DNA of 64,000 nt from Robertmurraya_A mangrovi (GCF_034427655.1 NZ_JAXOFX010000002.1:420681-484680), one strand, 5' to 3'. Shown: positions 7,384-16,906, counted from the stretch's first letter. Made by a program: numbers and translations. Notes: generated by a model not told the origin, from the letters alone.

Positions 7384-9030
7384 ATGAACGAAGTAAAGTG
7401 CGAGTGTGGACATGTAAATCCACATGGAACGATTCTTTGTGAAGCATGTGGAAAAGTATTCGAGGAACAAAGTAATGACGACAAAAAGCTACTGGATATG
7501 AGATATGAAGGAAGCGCACGTCGTTCACAAACCTACAATAAAACATTTATTGATAAAATATGGAACTTCTTCTCATCAGTAAAAGTAGGTGTATGGTTAA
7601 TTGTTATTACCCTAGTTGCTTCAGCACTTGGAACCGTACTCCCTCAAGAGATGTATATTCCACCTGTTATGCCTGCTTCAGAGTATTATGAAGACCAGTA
7701 TGGGTGGTTTGGAAAACTATATTATGATTTAGGTTTTCATAACCTTTATAGTTCGTGGTGGTATTTAATTTTAGTAGCGTCAATAGGTGTGTCACTTGTA
7801 ATCTGTAGTCTTGATCGAGTCATACCATTGTATCGTGCACTAAAAGCACAAAAAGTAACCAGACATGATGGATTTTTAAAAAGACAACGTGTATATGGTG
7901 TTACTCAATTAAACAATAGTGAAAAACCATACGATACTATTAAGGAAAGATTAAAACTAAAACGATATCATATTCGTGAAGAAGACGGTAATCTTTTAGC
8001 GGAAAAAGGGCGTTTTTCTCGCTGGGGCCCTTATGTAAACCATGTTGGATTAATTATTTTTTTAATCGGTTGTATGCTTAGATTTGTCCCTGGGATGTAT
8101 GTGGATCAAATTCTTTGGATTCGTGAAGGAGAAACAAAAGTTATCCCTGGAACAGATAGCGAGTACTTCTTGAAGAATGAAAAGTTCACAGTTGAAGTGT
8201 ACGACAAAGAAAAGGATAAAGAAGTATTTAATAAAGCACTTGAGAAGTCAGGAATGGTAGCGAAAAACTATCAAAGTGACGTCGTTCTTTACAAAAAGAA
8301 AGGCGAAACAGTAGCAGGGGAAGAGGCTGAGCTTGAAAAGGTAAAGGATTATAGTATCCAAGTAAATAAGCCTTTAAAATTTGAAAAGTTTGCTTTGTAC
8401 CAAGTAGATTACAAGCTAAATGAATTAAATAAAATGTCTTTCAAATTAATTAATAAAGAGACGGAAAAAGAGTTTGGTAGTCTGACTGTAGATTTATATA
8501 ATCCCCAAACAGAGTATGAACTTGAACCTGGTTATTCTGTAAATATTATTAGTTACTTCCCAGATTTTCAGTTTGGAGAAGATGGCAAACCAATGACTAA
8601 GTCTCGAATTCCAAATAATCCAGCTTTTGTTTTTGAAATGTTTACTCCAGATAAGCCTGAAGGGGAAAGAAGTTTTGTTGCTATACGACAAAATATAGAG
8701 CCTTTTGGAGATAATGAGTATAAAATGGCCTTTAATGGGATTGAGACAAAACATGTTTCAGCCCTAACAGTGCGTAAGGATTTAACCCTTTGGACTATTG
8801 GAATTGGCGGAGCCATCTTTATGATTGGTGTCATCCAAGGTTCATATTGGAATCATCGTAGAATTTGGATCCGTAGGAAAGATGGAGAGGTAATCGTCGC
8901 AGCACATACGAATAAAAACTGGTTCGGAATAAAGAAAGAACTTCAGGTTGTTTTAGACGGTACCGGGATAGAAGAGCCTATAGACCAATCAATTGATGAA
9001 AAAAAAGTAAATGAAGAGAAAGTCGGATAG
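7384..9030 (+). CDS. resB: Cytochrome c biogenesis protein ResB
   Basis: ResB (CcsB) and ResC (CcsA) form the system II machine that exports haem and attaches it to cytochrome c. The protein has an N-terminal zinc-ribbon-like motif (CECGH ... CEACGK, residues 5-20), then hydrophobic segments near 70-90, 125-145 and 215-235, a large outside domain, and a final segment near residue 465-485. The GSARRSQTYNKTFIDKIWNFF region is very close to the B. subtilis protein. The gene is 21 bases after resA. Length 548 is usual. Confidence 0.95.
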   Translation: MNEVKCECGHVNPHGTILCEACGKVFEEQSNDDKKLLDMRYEGSARRSQTYNKTFIDKIWNFFSSVKVGVWLIVITLVASALGTVLPQEMYIPPVMPASEYYEDQYGWFGKLYYDLGFHNLYSSWWYLILVASIGVSLVICSLDRVIPLYRALKAQKVTRHDGFLKRQRVYGVTQLNNSEKPYDTIKERLKLKRYHIREEDGNLLAEKGRFSRWGPYVNHVGLIIFLIGCMLRFVPGMYVDQILWIREGETKVIPGTDSEYFLKNEKFTVEVYDKEKDKEVFNKALEKSGMVAKNYQSDVVLYKKKGETVAGEEAELEKVKDYSIQVNKPLKFEKFALYQVDYKLNELNKMSFKLINKETEKEFGSLTVDLYNPQTEYELEPGYSVNIISYFPDFQFGEDGKPMTKSRIPNNPAFVFEMFTPDKPEGERSFVAIRQNIEPFGDNEYKMAFNGIETKHVSALTVRKDLTLWTIGIGGAIFMIGVIQGSYWNHRRIWIRRKDGEVIVAAHTNKNWFGIKKELQVVLDGTGIEEPIDQSIDEKKVNEEKVG

Positions 9031-9042
9031 GGGGAATAAAGG

Positions 9043-10230
9043 TTGGTCACTTTAAGTGCAAATCTTTTATATATAGCTTTTTTTCTTTATTTAATCGCTG
9101 TGCCATTGTTTGGAGGAGCCATTAGACAAAAGAAAAATCTAAAAAATAATGACAAGCCTAATAGAGCAGCTAATATTGCCATTGTTGTATCTATTTTAGG
9201 TTTTATCTCTCAATTAGGATATTTTATTACAAGATGGATAGTTGCAGGACACGCACCTGTTAGTAATTTATTTGAGTTTACTGCTTTCTTTGGAATGTGT
9301 TTAGTAGGGGCATTTATTGTTATTTATTTTATATATCGAACACCAGCCCTAGGCCTATTTACGATGCCAATTGCTTTACTAATTATTGCATATGCTAGTA
9401 TGTTCCCAAGAGACATTTCTCCACTCATTCCAGCTCTTCAGAGTGATTGGCTTCATATCCATGTAACGACAGTCGCTCTTGGTCAAGCTATACTTGCTGT
9501 AAGTTTTGGTGCGGCATTAATTTATTTAGTAAAAGTTGTGGATCAGACAAAAACTACAAAGAGTTCGACATGGCTTGAAGTGGTTATGTTTGGATTAATT
9601 GCAACACTTGGATTTATTTTAGTTACTTCAACATTTTCTGTTCAAGGCTATCAAGCAGACTTTAATTGGATTGATAAAAATGGTAACGAATCAAAAATGG
9701 AGTATCGTATCCCTGCATTAATCGGACCAAACGATGGAGCTCTTTTAACAGAAGGAAAATTTGAGCCATTAGTAGAAGTACCAGCTTTCGTTAATGCAAA
9801 GAAACTAAATACAGTAGTATGGTCTTTAGCAGTTGGACTAATTTTATATGGTTTATTTAGATTAATTCTTAGAAAACGAATTGGTGCAGCATTAAAACCA
9901 TTAACAAAGAATATCAACTTAGATTTAATTGATGAAATCAGTTACCGCTCTGTATTAATTGGTTTCCCAGTATTTACGTTAGGTGGACTTATTTTTGCGA
10001 TGATTTGGGCCCAAATTGCTTGGACTCGTTTCTGGGGATGGGATCCGAAAGAAGTATGGGCACTAATTACTTTCTTATTTTACGCAGCCTTTTTACATTT
10101 ACGTCTATCAAAAGGCTGGCATGGAGAAAAATCAGCATGGCTTGCCGTGATAGGTTTCATTATTATCATGTTTAACCTAGTTGCTGTAAACCTAGTTATT
10201 GCTGGTCTTCATTCATACGCTGGCTCTTAA
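9043..10230 (+). CDS. resC: Cytochrome c biogenesis protein ResC (CcsA)
   Basis: Membrane partner of ResB in haem delivery. The tryptophan-rich haem-handling motif WGWDPKEVWALITF lies near residues 331-344, with conserved histidines around it (HIHVTT near 142, HLRLSKGWHG near 360). About eight membrane segments are visible. The start is TTG 9043 after GGGGG at 9030-9034; no better start is near. It lies 12 bases after resB. A terminator-like hairpin separates it from resD. Confidence 0.94.
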   Translation: MVTLSANLLYIAFFLYLIAVPLFGGAIRQKKNLKNNDKPNRAANIAIVVSILGFISQLGYFITRWIVAGHAPVSNLFEFTAFFGMCLVGAFIVIYFIYRTPALGLFTMPIALLIIAYASMFPRDISPLIPALQSDWLHIHVTTVALGQAILAVSFGAALIYLVKVVDQTKTTKSSTWLEVVMFGLIATLGFILVTSTFSVQGYQADFNWIDKNGNESKMEYRIPALIGPNDGALLTEGKFEPLVEVPAFVNAKKLNTVVWSLAVGLILYGLFRLILRKRIGAALKPLTKNINLDLIDEISYRSVLIGFPVFTLGGLIFAMIWAQIAWTRFWGWDPKEVWALITFLFYAAFLHLRLSKGWHGEKSAWLAVIGFIIIMFNLVAVNLVIAGLHSYAGS

Positions 10231-10246
10231 TAAATGAATTGTATAT

Positions 10247-10279
10247 GCCTTCACTTTTTCAATAGTGAAGGCTCTTTTT
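10247..10279 (+). terminator. Terminator-like hairpin between resC and resD
   Basis: GCCTTCACT (10247-10255) and AGTGAAGGC (10264-10272) are perfect 9-bp arms with an eight-base loop, followed by TCTTTTT. It would end or attenuate the resABC message before resDE. Confidence 0.8.
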
Positions 10280-10314
10280 AAAATAATGAAAGCATACCAA
10301 GGGGGATTATCTAT

Positions 10315-11031
10315 ATGGAAAAAGACGTGAAAATTTTAGTTGTTGATGACGAGGAAAGAATTCGCCGTTTATTAAAAATGTATCTAGAGCGTGAAAACTA
10401 TGCTATCGAGGAAGCAGAAGATGGAAATGAGGCATTAAGTAAAGCCTTATCAAATGACTATGACGTTATCCTTTTAGACTTAATGATGCCAGGTAAAGAT
10501 GGGATAGAAGTTTGTCGCGAGTTAAGAGAGAAAAAAGCAACACCTGTAATCATGTTAACGGCAAAAGGGGAAGAAGTGAACAGAGTCCAAGGTTTTGAAG
10601 TGGGGACAGATGATTACATTGTTAAACCGTTTAGTCCTAGAGAAGTGGTTTTAAGGGTAAAAGCATTGCTTCGTCGCTCATCTAAAACAACCTATTTACA
10701 AACGGAAACAACAACAAAAGACGTGATCGTTTTCCCTCATCTAACAATAGATAATGATGCTCATCGTGTTTTAGCAGATGGAAGAGAAGTCAGCCTTACA
10801 CCTAAAGAATATGAATTACTTTACTTCTTAGCAAAATCACCGGATAAAGTGTTTGATCGTGAACAGCTTTTAAAAGAAGTATGGCATTATGAATTCTTTG
10901 GTGACCTTAGAACAGTTGATACACATGTTAAACGCTTACGTGAGAAACTTAATAAAGTGTCTGAGCAGGCAGCTCGTATGATTGTTACCGTTTGGGGCGT
11001 CGGTTATAAGTTTGAGGTTGTCAATGAATGA
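10315..11031 (+). CDS. resD: Response regulator ResD
   Basis: OmpR-type transcription factor controlling aerobic and anaerobic respiration genes. The receiver domain has the acidic pair in VVDDEERIRR, the phosphorylated Asp in DVILLDLMMPG, and the conserved Lys in DYIVKPFSPRE. The C-terminal winged helix (about residues 140-238) contains LTPKEYELLYFLAKSPDKVFDRE and ends VWGVGYKFEV. Its last bases overlap resE (ATGATG), so the pair is translationally coupled. GGGGGATTAT before the ATG is the ribosome site. Confidence 0.96.
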   Translation: MEKDVKILVVDDEERIRRLLKMYLERENYAIEEAEDGNEALSKALSNDYDVILLDLMMPGKDGIEVCRELREKKATPVIMLTAKGEEVNRVQGFEVGTDDYIVKPFSPREVVLRVKALLRRSSKTTYLQTETTTKDVIVFPHLTIDNDAHRVLADGREVSLTPKEYELLYFLAKSPDKVFDREQLLKEVWHYEFFGDLRTVDTHVKRLREKLNKVSEQAARMIVTVWGVGYKFEVVNE

Positions 11032-12803
11032 TGTTCTGGCGAAGTGTCGTAGGTAAACTTTGGTTTACGATTTTATTACTAGTTTCCTTTTTATTATTTA
11101 TCTTAACCGTTATGCTTTTAGAGTTTTTTGAAAATTATCATATAAGAGAAACAGAAAGAGACTTAACAAATACAGCCTTTAATATTGCTCATTTCTTAGA
11201 AGACCAAGAGTTAGACATTGGGTTAGAGATCTCATGGGAACTTCTTGATGAGGTAACTGGTGCTATGGTTATGAAGAATAAAAATGAGTATTATTATTCT
11301 CCTAATAGCGCGAGCATAGCGGAATTACCAATAAAATCTATGGTAGAAGATGAACAGCTCTCAAAAGTCTTTACTAATCGAGACACGGTTAAAAAGATTG
11401 TTACTGCTCCAAACCCTGAATATTCAGAAGACGCTCGTACGTTAATTATTGGGGTACCGATTAAACAAAAAGAAGGGGAAACAGGAGCGGTCTTTATCTT
11501 CCAATCATTGCAGGTTATGCAAGAGACTACTAGATCCACAACGAAGTTTATTATATTAGCTGCAGGTGTTGCTATTATATTAACGACGATATTTGCCTTT
11601 TTCTTATCCACTCGTATTACAGCACCTCTTAGAAAAATGAGAGAGGCTGCATTTGAAGCAGCGAGAGGGAAATTTGATACAAAAGTCCCGATTTTAACAA
11701 ATGATGAAATCGGAGAACTGGCTACTGCCTTTAATCAGATGGGCAGGCAGTTGAAATTTAATATGAATGCTCTTAGTCAAGAAAAAGAACAGCTTTCTAG
11801 TATCTTAAGCAGCATGGCGGATGGAGTATTAACTTTTAACAGAGATGGAACGATATTAATCACGAATCCGCCAGCGGAGAGGTTCCTACAGAACTGGCAT
11901 TACGATCAAGGGGAAATGTCGTCAAAAACAGAAGCAATTCCTTCTGAAATAATGGAACTGTTTCAACTTTCCGTTAATACAGAGAAAGAACAAATCGGGG
12001 AAATTTCTGTACAAGGTAGATTTTGGGTCATTATTGTTACACCACTATATAATAATAAGTTTATACGAGGTGCTGTTGTTGTCTTAAGGGATATGACGGA
12101 AGAGAGACAATTAGATAAACTTAGAAAAGACTTTATTGCCAATGTTTCTCATGAACTAAGGACTCCTATTTCCATGATGCAAGGTTATAGTGAAGCAATT
12201 GTTGATGATATTGCAGAGAGTGAAGATGAGAAAAAAGAAATGGCTAAGGTTATTTATGATGAGTCTTTAAGAATGGGTAGATTAGTAAATGAGCTATTAG
12301 ACTTGGCTAGAATGGAAGCAGGTCATATTCAATTAACGATTGAGGAAATTGAGATTAACTCTTATCTACAAAGAATTATTCGTAAGTTTCAAGGCCTTGC
12401 CAAGGAAAAAGGCATTCATTTAACTGAAACCCTCGAGACTAAAGAGACTTATTATTACTTTGATCCTGATAGAATTGAACAAGTGCTAACGAATCTTATA
12501 GATAATGCTATTAGACATACCCCAGATGGTGGAGCGGTTACCATTATGACAAAAAGCGATGCAAAAGGATTGTTAGTATCCGTGAGTGATTCTGGTTCAG
12601 GAATTCCCGAAGAGGATTTACCATTTGTATTTGAGCGCTTTTATAAAGCGGATAAAGCTAGAACAAGGGGACGTTCTGGAACTGGACTCGGCCTTGCAAT
12701 TGCTAAAAATATTATAGACAGTCACAAAGGTCATATCAGTGTACAAAGTAAATTGGAACATGGAACGACATTTTCCTTCTTTTTACCTCGAAATAACGAA
12801 TAA
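11028..12803 (+). CDS. resE: Sensor histidine kinase ResE
   Basis: Membrane kinase that phosphorylates ResD under oxygen limitation or NO. Two membrane segments (about 8-30 and 165-187) enclose an outside sensor domain. HAMP follows (about 190-240), then a PAS domain (about 252-360), the HisKA box NVSHELRTPISMM with the phosphorylated His (about 376), and the ATPase domain with N, G1 (DSGSGIPEEDL), F and G2 (GTGLGLAIAKNI) boxes. Length 591 and overlap with resD match B. subtilis. A terminator follows. Confidence 0.96.
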   Translation: MMFWRSVVGKLWFTILLLVSFLLFILTVMLLEFFENYHIRETERDLTNTAFNIAHFLEDQELDIGLEISWELLDEVTGAMVMKNKNEYYYSPNSASIAELPIKSMVEDEQLSKVFTNRDTVKKIVTAPNPEYSEDARTLIIGVPIKQKEGETGAVFIFQSLQVMQETTRSTTKFIILAAGVAIILTTIFAFFLSTRITAPLRKMREAAFEAARGKFDTKVPILTNDEIGELATAFNQMGRQLKFNMNALSQEKEQLSSILSSMADGVLTFNRDGTILITNPPAERFLQNWHYDQGEMSSKTEAIPSEIMELFQLSVNTEKEQIGEISVQGRFWVIIVTPLYNNKFIRGAVVVLRDMTEERQLDKLRKDFIANVSHELRTPISMMQGYSEAIVDDIAESEDEKKEMAKVIYDESLRMGRLVNELLDLARMEAGHIQLTIEEIEINSYLQRIIRKFQGLAKEKGIHLTETLETKETYYYFDPDRIEQVLTNLIDNAIRHTPDGGAVTIMTKSDAKGLLVSVSDSGSGIPEEDLPFVFERFYKADKARTRGRSGTGLGLAIAKNIIDSHKGHISVQSKLEHGTTFSFFLPRNNE

Positions 12804-12874
12804 AATAGAAAATGTTGCCGATTGTTCTTGATTCATGAGAAACATTATGGAACATGTATCTTTTTAAAGATAGT

Positions 12875-12906
12875 AGGAAGGGTGCTAAGTAACCCTTCCT
12901 TTTTTA
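12875..12906 (+). terminator. Terminator after resE
   Basis: AGGAAGGGT and ACCCTTCCT arms around GCTAAGTA, then T6. Confidence 0.9.
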
Positions 12907-12929
12907 ATAGAAAAATAATATAGTTAAAG

Positions 12930-12956
12930 TGTAACTTTATAAATACATATTACGAC
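12930..12956 (+). promoter_or_regulatory. Candidate ECF (SigX) autoregulatory promoter
   Basis: TGTAAC (12930-12935), 17 bases, CGAC (12953-12956). This matches the sigma-X consensus (TGTAAC, 17 bases, CGWC) and lies 27 bases before the sigX ATG, as expected for an autoregulated ECF operon. Confidence 0.7.
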
Positions 12957-12983
12957 TAATTAAATGAACGGGGAGGGGAACAG

Positions 12984-13535
12984 ATGGACTCCGTTTTCGA
13001 CGAATTATACTCAAAATACCACCATGATATATTTCAATTTCTTTTTTATATGGTTAAAAACCGGGAGCAGGCTGAAGACTTAGTTCAAGAAGTTTATATT
13101 CGTGTTTTGAAGTCTTATAAACAATTTGAGGGGAAAAGCAGTGAAAAGACTTGGTTATTTTCAATTGCAAGGAACGTAGCCATTGATTCTTTCCGTAAAC
13201 AAAAGGGTTGGAAGCAAAGAATTATGGAAAAGTTCGATTGGTCTACTCAGCAAGTAAAGGATGATAATCCCATTCCTGAAGAGATTGCCCTTCGCAAGGA
13301 AGAGTACCAATTGATTTATAAGTGTTTAGACCATTGTACAGTTGATCAAAAAATGGTTGTTATTATGAGATATATTCAGGATCTATCTATAGCTGAAACA
13401 GCAGAGACTTTAGGTTGGACAGAGAGTAAAGTAAAGACTACACAGCACCGAGCACTAAAGGTGTTAAAGAAAGAAATGGCAGAAATGATGGAAAAGGAGG
13501 GGACTGATATTGAAAAAGTCAGAGTGGAGCGATAA
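12984..13535 (+). CDS. sigX: ECF RNA polymerase sigma factor SigX
   Basis: Directs transcription of cell-envelope modification genes. Region 2 lies at about residues 8-75 (DIFQFLFYMVKNREQAEDLVQEVYIRV, then the TWLFSIARNVAIDSFRK segment) and region 4 at about 115-170 (MVVIMRYIQDLSIAETAETLGWTESKVKTTQHRALKVL), the typical two-domain ECF layout. 183 residues is normal. GGGGAGGGG at 12970-12978 is the ribosome site. The end overlaps rsiX by 26 bases. Placement after resDE and the own-type promoter support sigX rather than another ECF factor. Confidence 0.92.
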   Translation: MDSVFDELYSKYHHDIFQFLFYMVKNREQAEDLVQEVYIRVLKSYKQFEGKSSEKTWLFSIARNVAIDSFRKQKGWKQRIMEKFDWSTQQVKDDNPIPEEIALRKEEYQLIYKCLDHCTVDQKMVVIMRYIQDLSIAETAETLGWTESKVKTTQHRALKVLKKEMAEMMEKEGTDIEKVRVER

Positions 13536-14748
13536 GCAACTTGAAGAACTTCTTCGTGAAATGCCAAAAATTGAAGATCATCGCGATCCTCGTGACATTT
13601 ATCAAAATGTAGCTTCTAAACTAAAGAAACGTCAACAAAGAACATGGGTTGTTCCATCCATCGCAACTGTAGCTGCAGCTGCTTTATTCCTTATCCTTTC
13701 TCCAAATCTTATGAATTGGGAACAATCTACTGATCGATCTGTGGAAAGTCTTGATCAGTCTAATTCTGCAGTTGAGATGAAGATGGTCCAAAACAATGAA
13801 GCTAAAGATTCAAACATAGAATCAATAGAAGAAGAGGAACTAAAGGATGATGCACAAGGAGTATCCATCCAAAAAGATGATACAGAATCAAACAAAAGAG
13901 TCTTAACAGTTGAGGAAATGCGAAAGACTGCAGTATATGAACAGGATGCAGAAGGAAATGAAGTGTTTACGTATGCCATTCCTGATCAGAATGCCCAGTT
14001 AGTTGTCCCTGTAAGTGTTGTTGTCCCGAAAGTGGAAGGAAAAACTAAATTCACTACCTTTGAGGAATGGATGGCAAAACTATCTGAACAAGAGTGGGGG
14101 TTAACTGATTATTATCCTTTAAACGCTTCTTTACAATATGATGATGAATCTAAGGTACTCAATATCGATGTACCAAAAGACCATCAATATGGTATAGGCA
14201 GTGCAGAACAGACATCCTTTTTGAAAATTTTAAATGATACTCTATACATGATGAATATCGAAAAAGTTTCTCTAACTACTGAGGGATCACCAGGTATTAT
14301 GTTTGATAATTACGGGATGAAAGAGGAAATAACGGTACAACCAACTAGTAACCATGCCTATTATTTTTTCTATCCAAATACAGAAGAAGAGAAACCTTAT
14401 CTTGTGCCTACAAATGAAACCTTTAATAGTGTAGAAGAAGCATTGCAAAAAATGAAAGAACCGATGGAGGAATTAGGGCTCACGCCTTCCATTCCAAGTG
14501 ATATTAACTTTGAAGTTATCCCTTCTAAATCAAAAGATCTTTTAGTTATTCAATTAGATAGTAATTCCAAATTAACAGATGACTCATCGACTTTGTATAT
14601 GATTGAAGCCATATTATTAACTGCAAAGGACTTTAATTATCAAAAAGTAAAAATAGAAAACTCTAACTTAGCTCAAATTGGAGATTTTATATTCAACGAA
14701 GAATGGAAAGTACCTGTTGCTCCAAATAAGCAAACAGTCACTGAGTAA
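13510..14748 (+). CDS. rsiX: Anti-sigma factor RsiX
   Basis: Membrane protein that holds SigX inactive. The cytoplasmic N-terminus (KKSEWSDKQLEELLREMPKIEDHRDPRDIY) is the SigX-binding part. One membrane segment follows near residues 45-66, then an acidic linker and a large extracytoplasmic part with two repeated domains (about 180-290 and 300-400). The TTG start at 13510 sits after AAGGAGGGG and inside the end of sigX, which couples the two. At 412 residues it is somewhat longer than the B. subtilis protein (about 368 from memory). Confidence 0.9.
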   Translation: MKKSEWSDKQLEELLREMPKIEDHRDPRDIYQNVASKLKKRQQRTWVVPSIATVAAAALFLILSPNLMNWEQSTDRSVESLDQSNSAVEMKMVQNNEAKDSNIESIEEEELKDDAQGVSIQKDDTESNKRVLTVEEMRKTAVYEQDAEGNEVFTYAIPDQNAQLVVPVSVVVPKVEGKTKFTTFEEWMAKLSEQEWGLTDYYPLNASLQYDDESKVLNIDVPKDHQYGIGSAEQTSFLKILNDTLYMMNIEKVSLTTEGSPGIMFDNYGMKEEITVQPTSNHAYYFFYPNTEEEKPYLVPTNETFNSVEEALQKMKEPMEELGLTPSIPSDINFEVIPSKSKDLLVIQLDSNSKLTDDSSTLYMIEAILLTAKDFNYQKVKIENSNLAQIGDFIFNEEWKVPVAPNKQTVTE

Positions 14749-14755
14749 CATGGAA

Positions 14756-14784
14756 AAGGCCAGTTTAAATGCTGGGCTTTTTTT
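14756..14784 (+). terminator. Terminator after rsiX
   Basis: AAGGCCAG pairs with CTGGGCTT (one mismatch), loop of eight, then T7. Confidence 0.75.
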
Positions 14785-14975
14785 GTTGCTCAAAATTCAT
14801 TCCTAAGTCCTATTTATTACACTAGTATTTAGAGAAATATTGTCAATAAGTAGGAAAAGTTTAAGATTTTGCATAAAAAAAATACTAAAGTCCAAATAAT
14901 AACAAATGTGTTTTAACAGCAAAAAATTGCTTGAAAACCAAAGGGAATGTTTGAGTGGAAAAAGGAGGTTTAGTA

Positions 14976-15002
14976 GTGTTGTCGTATAGTACTTTCTTTT
15001 AA
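14976..15002 (+). CDS. Possible 8-codon leader peptide
   Basis: A textbook ribosome site AAAGGAGG (14961-14968) is followed seven bases later by GTG (or TTG three bases on) and only eight sense codons before TAA (peptide MLSYSTFF). It lies 67 bases before the start of the M23/LysM gene. It may be a leader peptide or simply the remains of a longer gene. There is no direct evidence of translation. Confidence 0.25.
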   Translation: MLSYSTFF

Positions 15003-15068
15003 TGAGTTCTAAAAAAATACATGTCTACATATCGTGAAAAAGAGAGTACAAGTACAAGGAGGAAAAGA

Positions 15069-16034
15069 ATGCGAGACTACATAAGGTGTATTATGATTGC
15101 AAGTATGTTTGCAATATGTGTAAGTGTGTTATTTCTCGGCGGTAAGCACTCTCAAGCAGCCACGAATATAAAAGATGCGACTGACCATTGGATATGGCCG
15201 GCTGATGGTATCATTACTGATACATTCGGGACGAGACAAGGTAATCATAAAGGAATAGATATAGCGGGGGATTATGGAACCCCTATTTATACAGTAGATG
15301 ACGGTGTTGTAACAAAATCTTATTATTCGTACTCTTACGGTCATGTTGTGTTCGTTAGACATAATAATCACATGGAGACCGTATATGCTCATCTAAAAAG
15401 TAGAAATGTAAAAGAGGGTCAAAAGGTTTCACAAGGTCATTTAGTAGGTGAAATGGGAAGTACTGGTGATTCATCAGGTGTTCATCTACATTTTGAAGTT
15501 CATCAATCAGAATGGACTTTGAATAAAGAAAACGCTATTAATCCTGTATTAGCACTAAATGAAGTAAAAATAGGAGAAGTAGTTACCGTTTTTAAATCGA
15601 TAAAAGACTCGGATGTACTAGCAGCGAATGGAAAAATGGACACAGCTGAAGTGGAGGAACTTTTACAAAAGGGGCATGTTCATGAGGGTGTCAATCTAGG
15701 AACAGACATAGAGGCAAATGAAACAAGTAATAAAGATATTGAGGAACAAAAGGTCATACATATTGTTAAATATGGAGAATCTTTATGGACGATTGCAAAA
15801 AAGTATGAAACAACTGTAGATGACATCCTTAGTACAAACAAGATAAATGGTGAGTTAATTCAACCAAACCAAAAAATTATCATTCCCAATCAGGAACAAT
15901 ATGTGGTTAAATCAGGTGATACGTTAAGTTCAATTGCTGCGAAAAGTAATATGACTGTTAATCAAATAAAAACTCATAACGAACTAACAAGTGATACGAT
16001 AAAACCTGAACAAGTTCTAATTTTGCAAAAATGA
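15069..16034 (+). CDS. Secreted M23 metallopeptidase with two LysM domains
   Basis: Probable peptidoglycan endopeptidase. I prefer ATG 15069 because AAGGAGG (15056-15062) is six bases upstream and the product then begins with a signal peptide (MRDYIRCIMIASMFAIC..., cleavage near SQA). An in-frame ATG at 15021 lacks a ribosome site. The LytM/M23 domain follows with zinc-site motifs HKGIDIAG and HLHFEV. Two LysM repeats (HIVKYGESLWTIAKKY and YVVKSGDTLSSIAAKS) at the C-terminus bind cell wall. The catalytic residues look intact. It does not occur at this position in B. subtilis, and the partner process is unknown. Confidence 0.87.
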   Translation: MRDYIRCIMIASMFAICVSVLFLGGKHSQAATNIKDATDHWIWPADGIITDTFGTRQGNHKGIDIAGDYGTPIYTVDDGVVTKSYYSYSYGHVVFVRHNNHMETVYAHLKSRNVKEGQKVSQGHLVGEMGSTGDSSGVHLHFEVHQSEWTLNKENAINPVLALNEVKIGEVVTVFKSIKDSDVLAANGKMDTAEVEELLQKGHVHEGVNLGTDIEANETSNKDIEEQKVIHIVKYGESLWTIAKKYETTVDDILSTNKINGELIQPNQKIIIPNQEQYVVKSGDTLSSIAAKSNMTVNQIKTHNELTSDTIKPEQVLILQK

Positions 16035-16093
16035 TATTGATGCTAGTCTCCTTTAAGTGTATAATGGGAAAAAATTTAAAGGGGACTGGATTC

Positions 16094-16906
16094 GTGCTGA
16101 CTGACTATCATAATCATTTAGAAACGGGAACGTTAACATTAGAGTATTTAACTAAGTTTACTGATATGGCTAAGCAAAAAGGAATTGAGCACTTTGGAAT
16201 TTCCGAACATGCTTATCATTTTTATCAAACAGCTGATATTTTGAGTAATCCTTGGGTAGAAGAGCGCAGATACTATGATATGAGTGATTATGTTAATCTT
16301 TTTCAGGAAGCATGGAAACAGAATATTGATGTAAAGATGTCAATAGAAATGGATTACACTCCAGGTAAGCATGGTGAGATGGAGAAATTCATAAAGACAT
16401 ATGATTTTGATTATGTCATTGGTTCAATACATTGGGTGGATACCTTTGGAATTGACTTGGCTGAATTTAAACACGAATGGGACCGGAGAGATTTATTCGA
16501 CACGTATAGGAAGTATTTTGATCAAGTGGTTACTTTAGCACAATCCAATCTATTTGATATTGTAGGGCATTTAGATTTAGTGAAAATCTTTAAATATGTT
16601 CCCGAGGACGAAGAATTCCTATTAGAGCAATATGAACGTGCAACCGATGCTCTTGCAAATTCTAAAACATGTGTTGAAATTAGTACAGCAGGATTAAGAA
16701 AGCCAGTTGGACAACTGTATCCTGACAAAAGACTTCTTCAAAAGTGCTTTGATAAGAAAATACCGATAGTCTTGTCTTCTGATGCGCATTTTCCAGAACA
16801 TGTTGGAGCAGACTTTGACCAAGCCATTGCACTCGCAAAAGAAGTAGGATATGAAAAGATCATGACTTTCTCCAAAGGGAAGAGAACGGAATATACAATA
16901 GGTTAG
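16094..16906 (+). CDS. PHP-domain phosphoesterase, histidinol-phosphatase-like
   Basis: Polymerase-and-histidinol-phosphatase (PHP) family metal-dependent phosphatase. Metal-site motifs visible are DYHNHLETG at the N-terminus, ISEHAYHF, SIEMDYTPG, GSIHWVD, GHLDLVK and SSDAHFPEHVG. Start GTG 16094 is preferred since AAAGGGG (16078-16084) is well placed and the product begins directly before the DYHNH motif. The in-frame ATG at 16031 lies inside the end of the previous gene. It resembles HisJ-type histidinol phosphatases, but no his genes are beside it, so the substrate is uncertain. A terminator shared with serA follows. Confidence 0.82.
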   Translation: MLTDYHNHLETGTLTLEYLTKFTDMAKQKGIEHFGISEHAYHFYQTADILSNPWVEERRYYDMSDYVNLFQEAWKQNIDVKMSIEMDYTPGKHGEMEKFIKTYDFDYVIGSIHWVDTFGIDLAEFKHEWDRRDLFDTYRKYFDQVVTLAQSNLFDIVGHLDLVKIFKYVPEDEEFLLEQYERATDALANSKTCVEISTAGLRKPVGQLYPDKRLLQKCFDKKIPIVLSSDAHFPEHVGADFDQAIALAKEVGYEKIMTFSKGKRTEYTIG

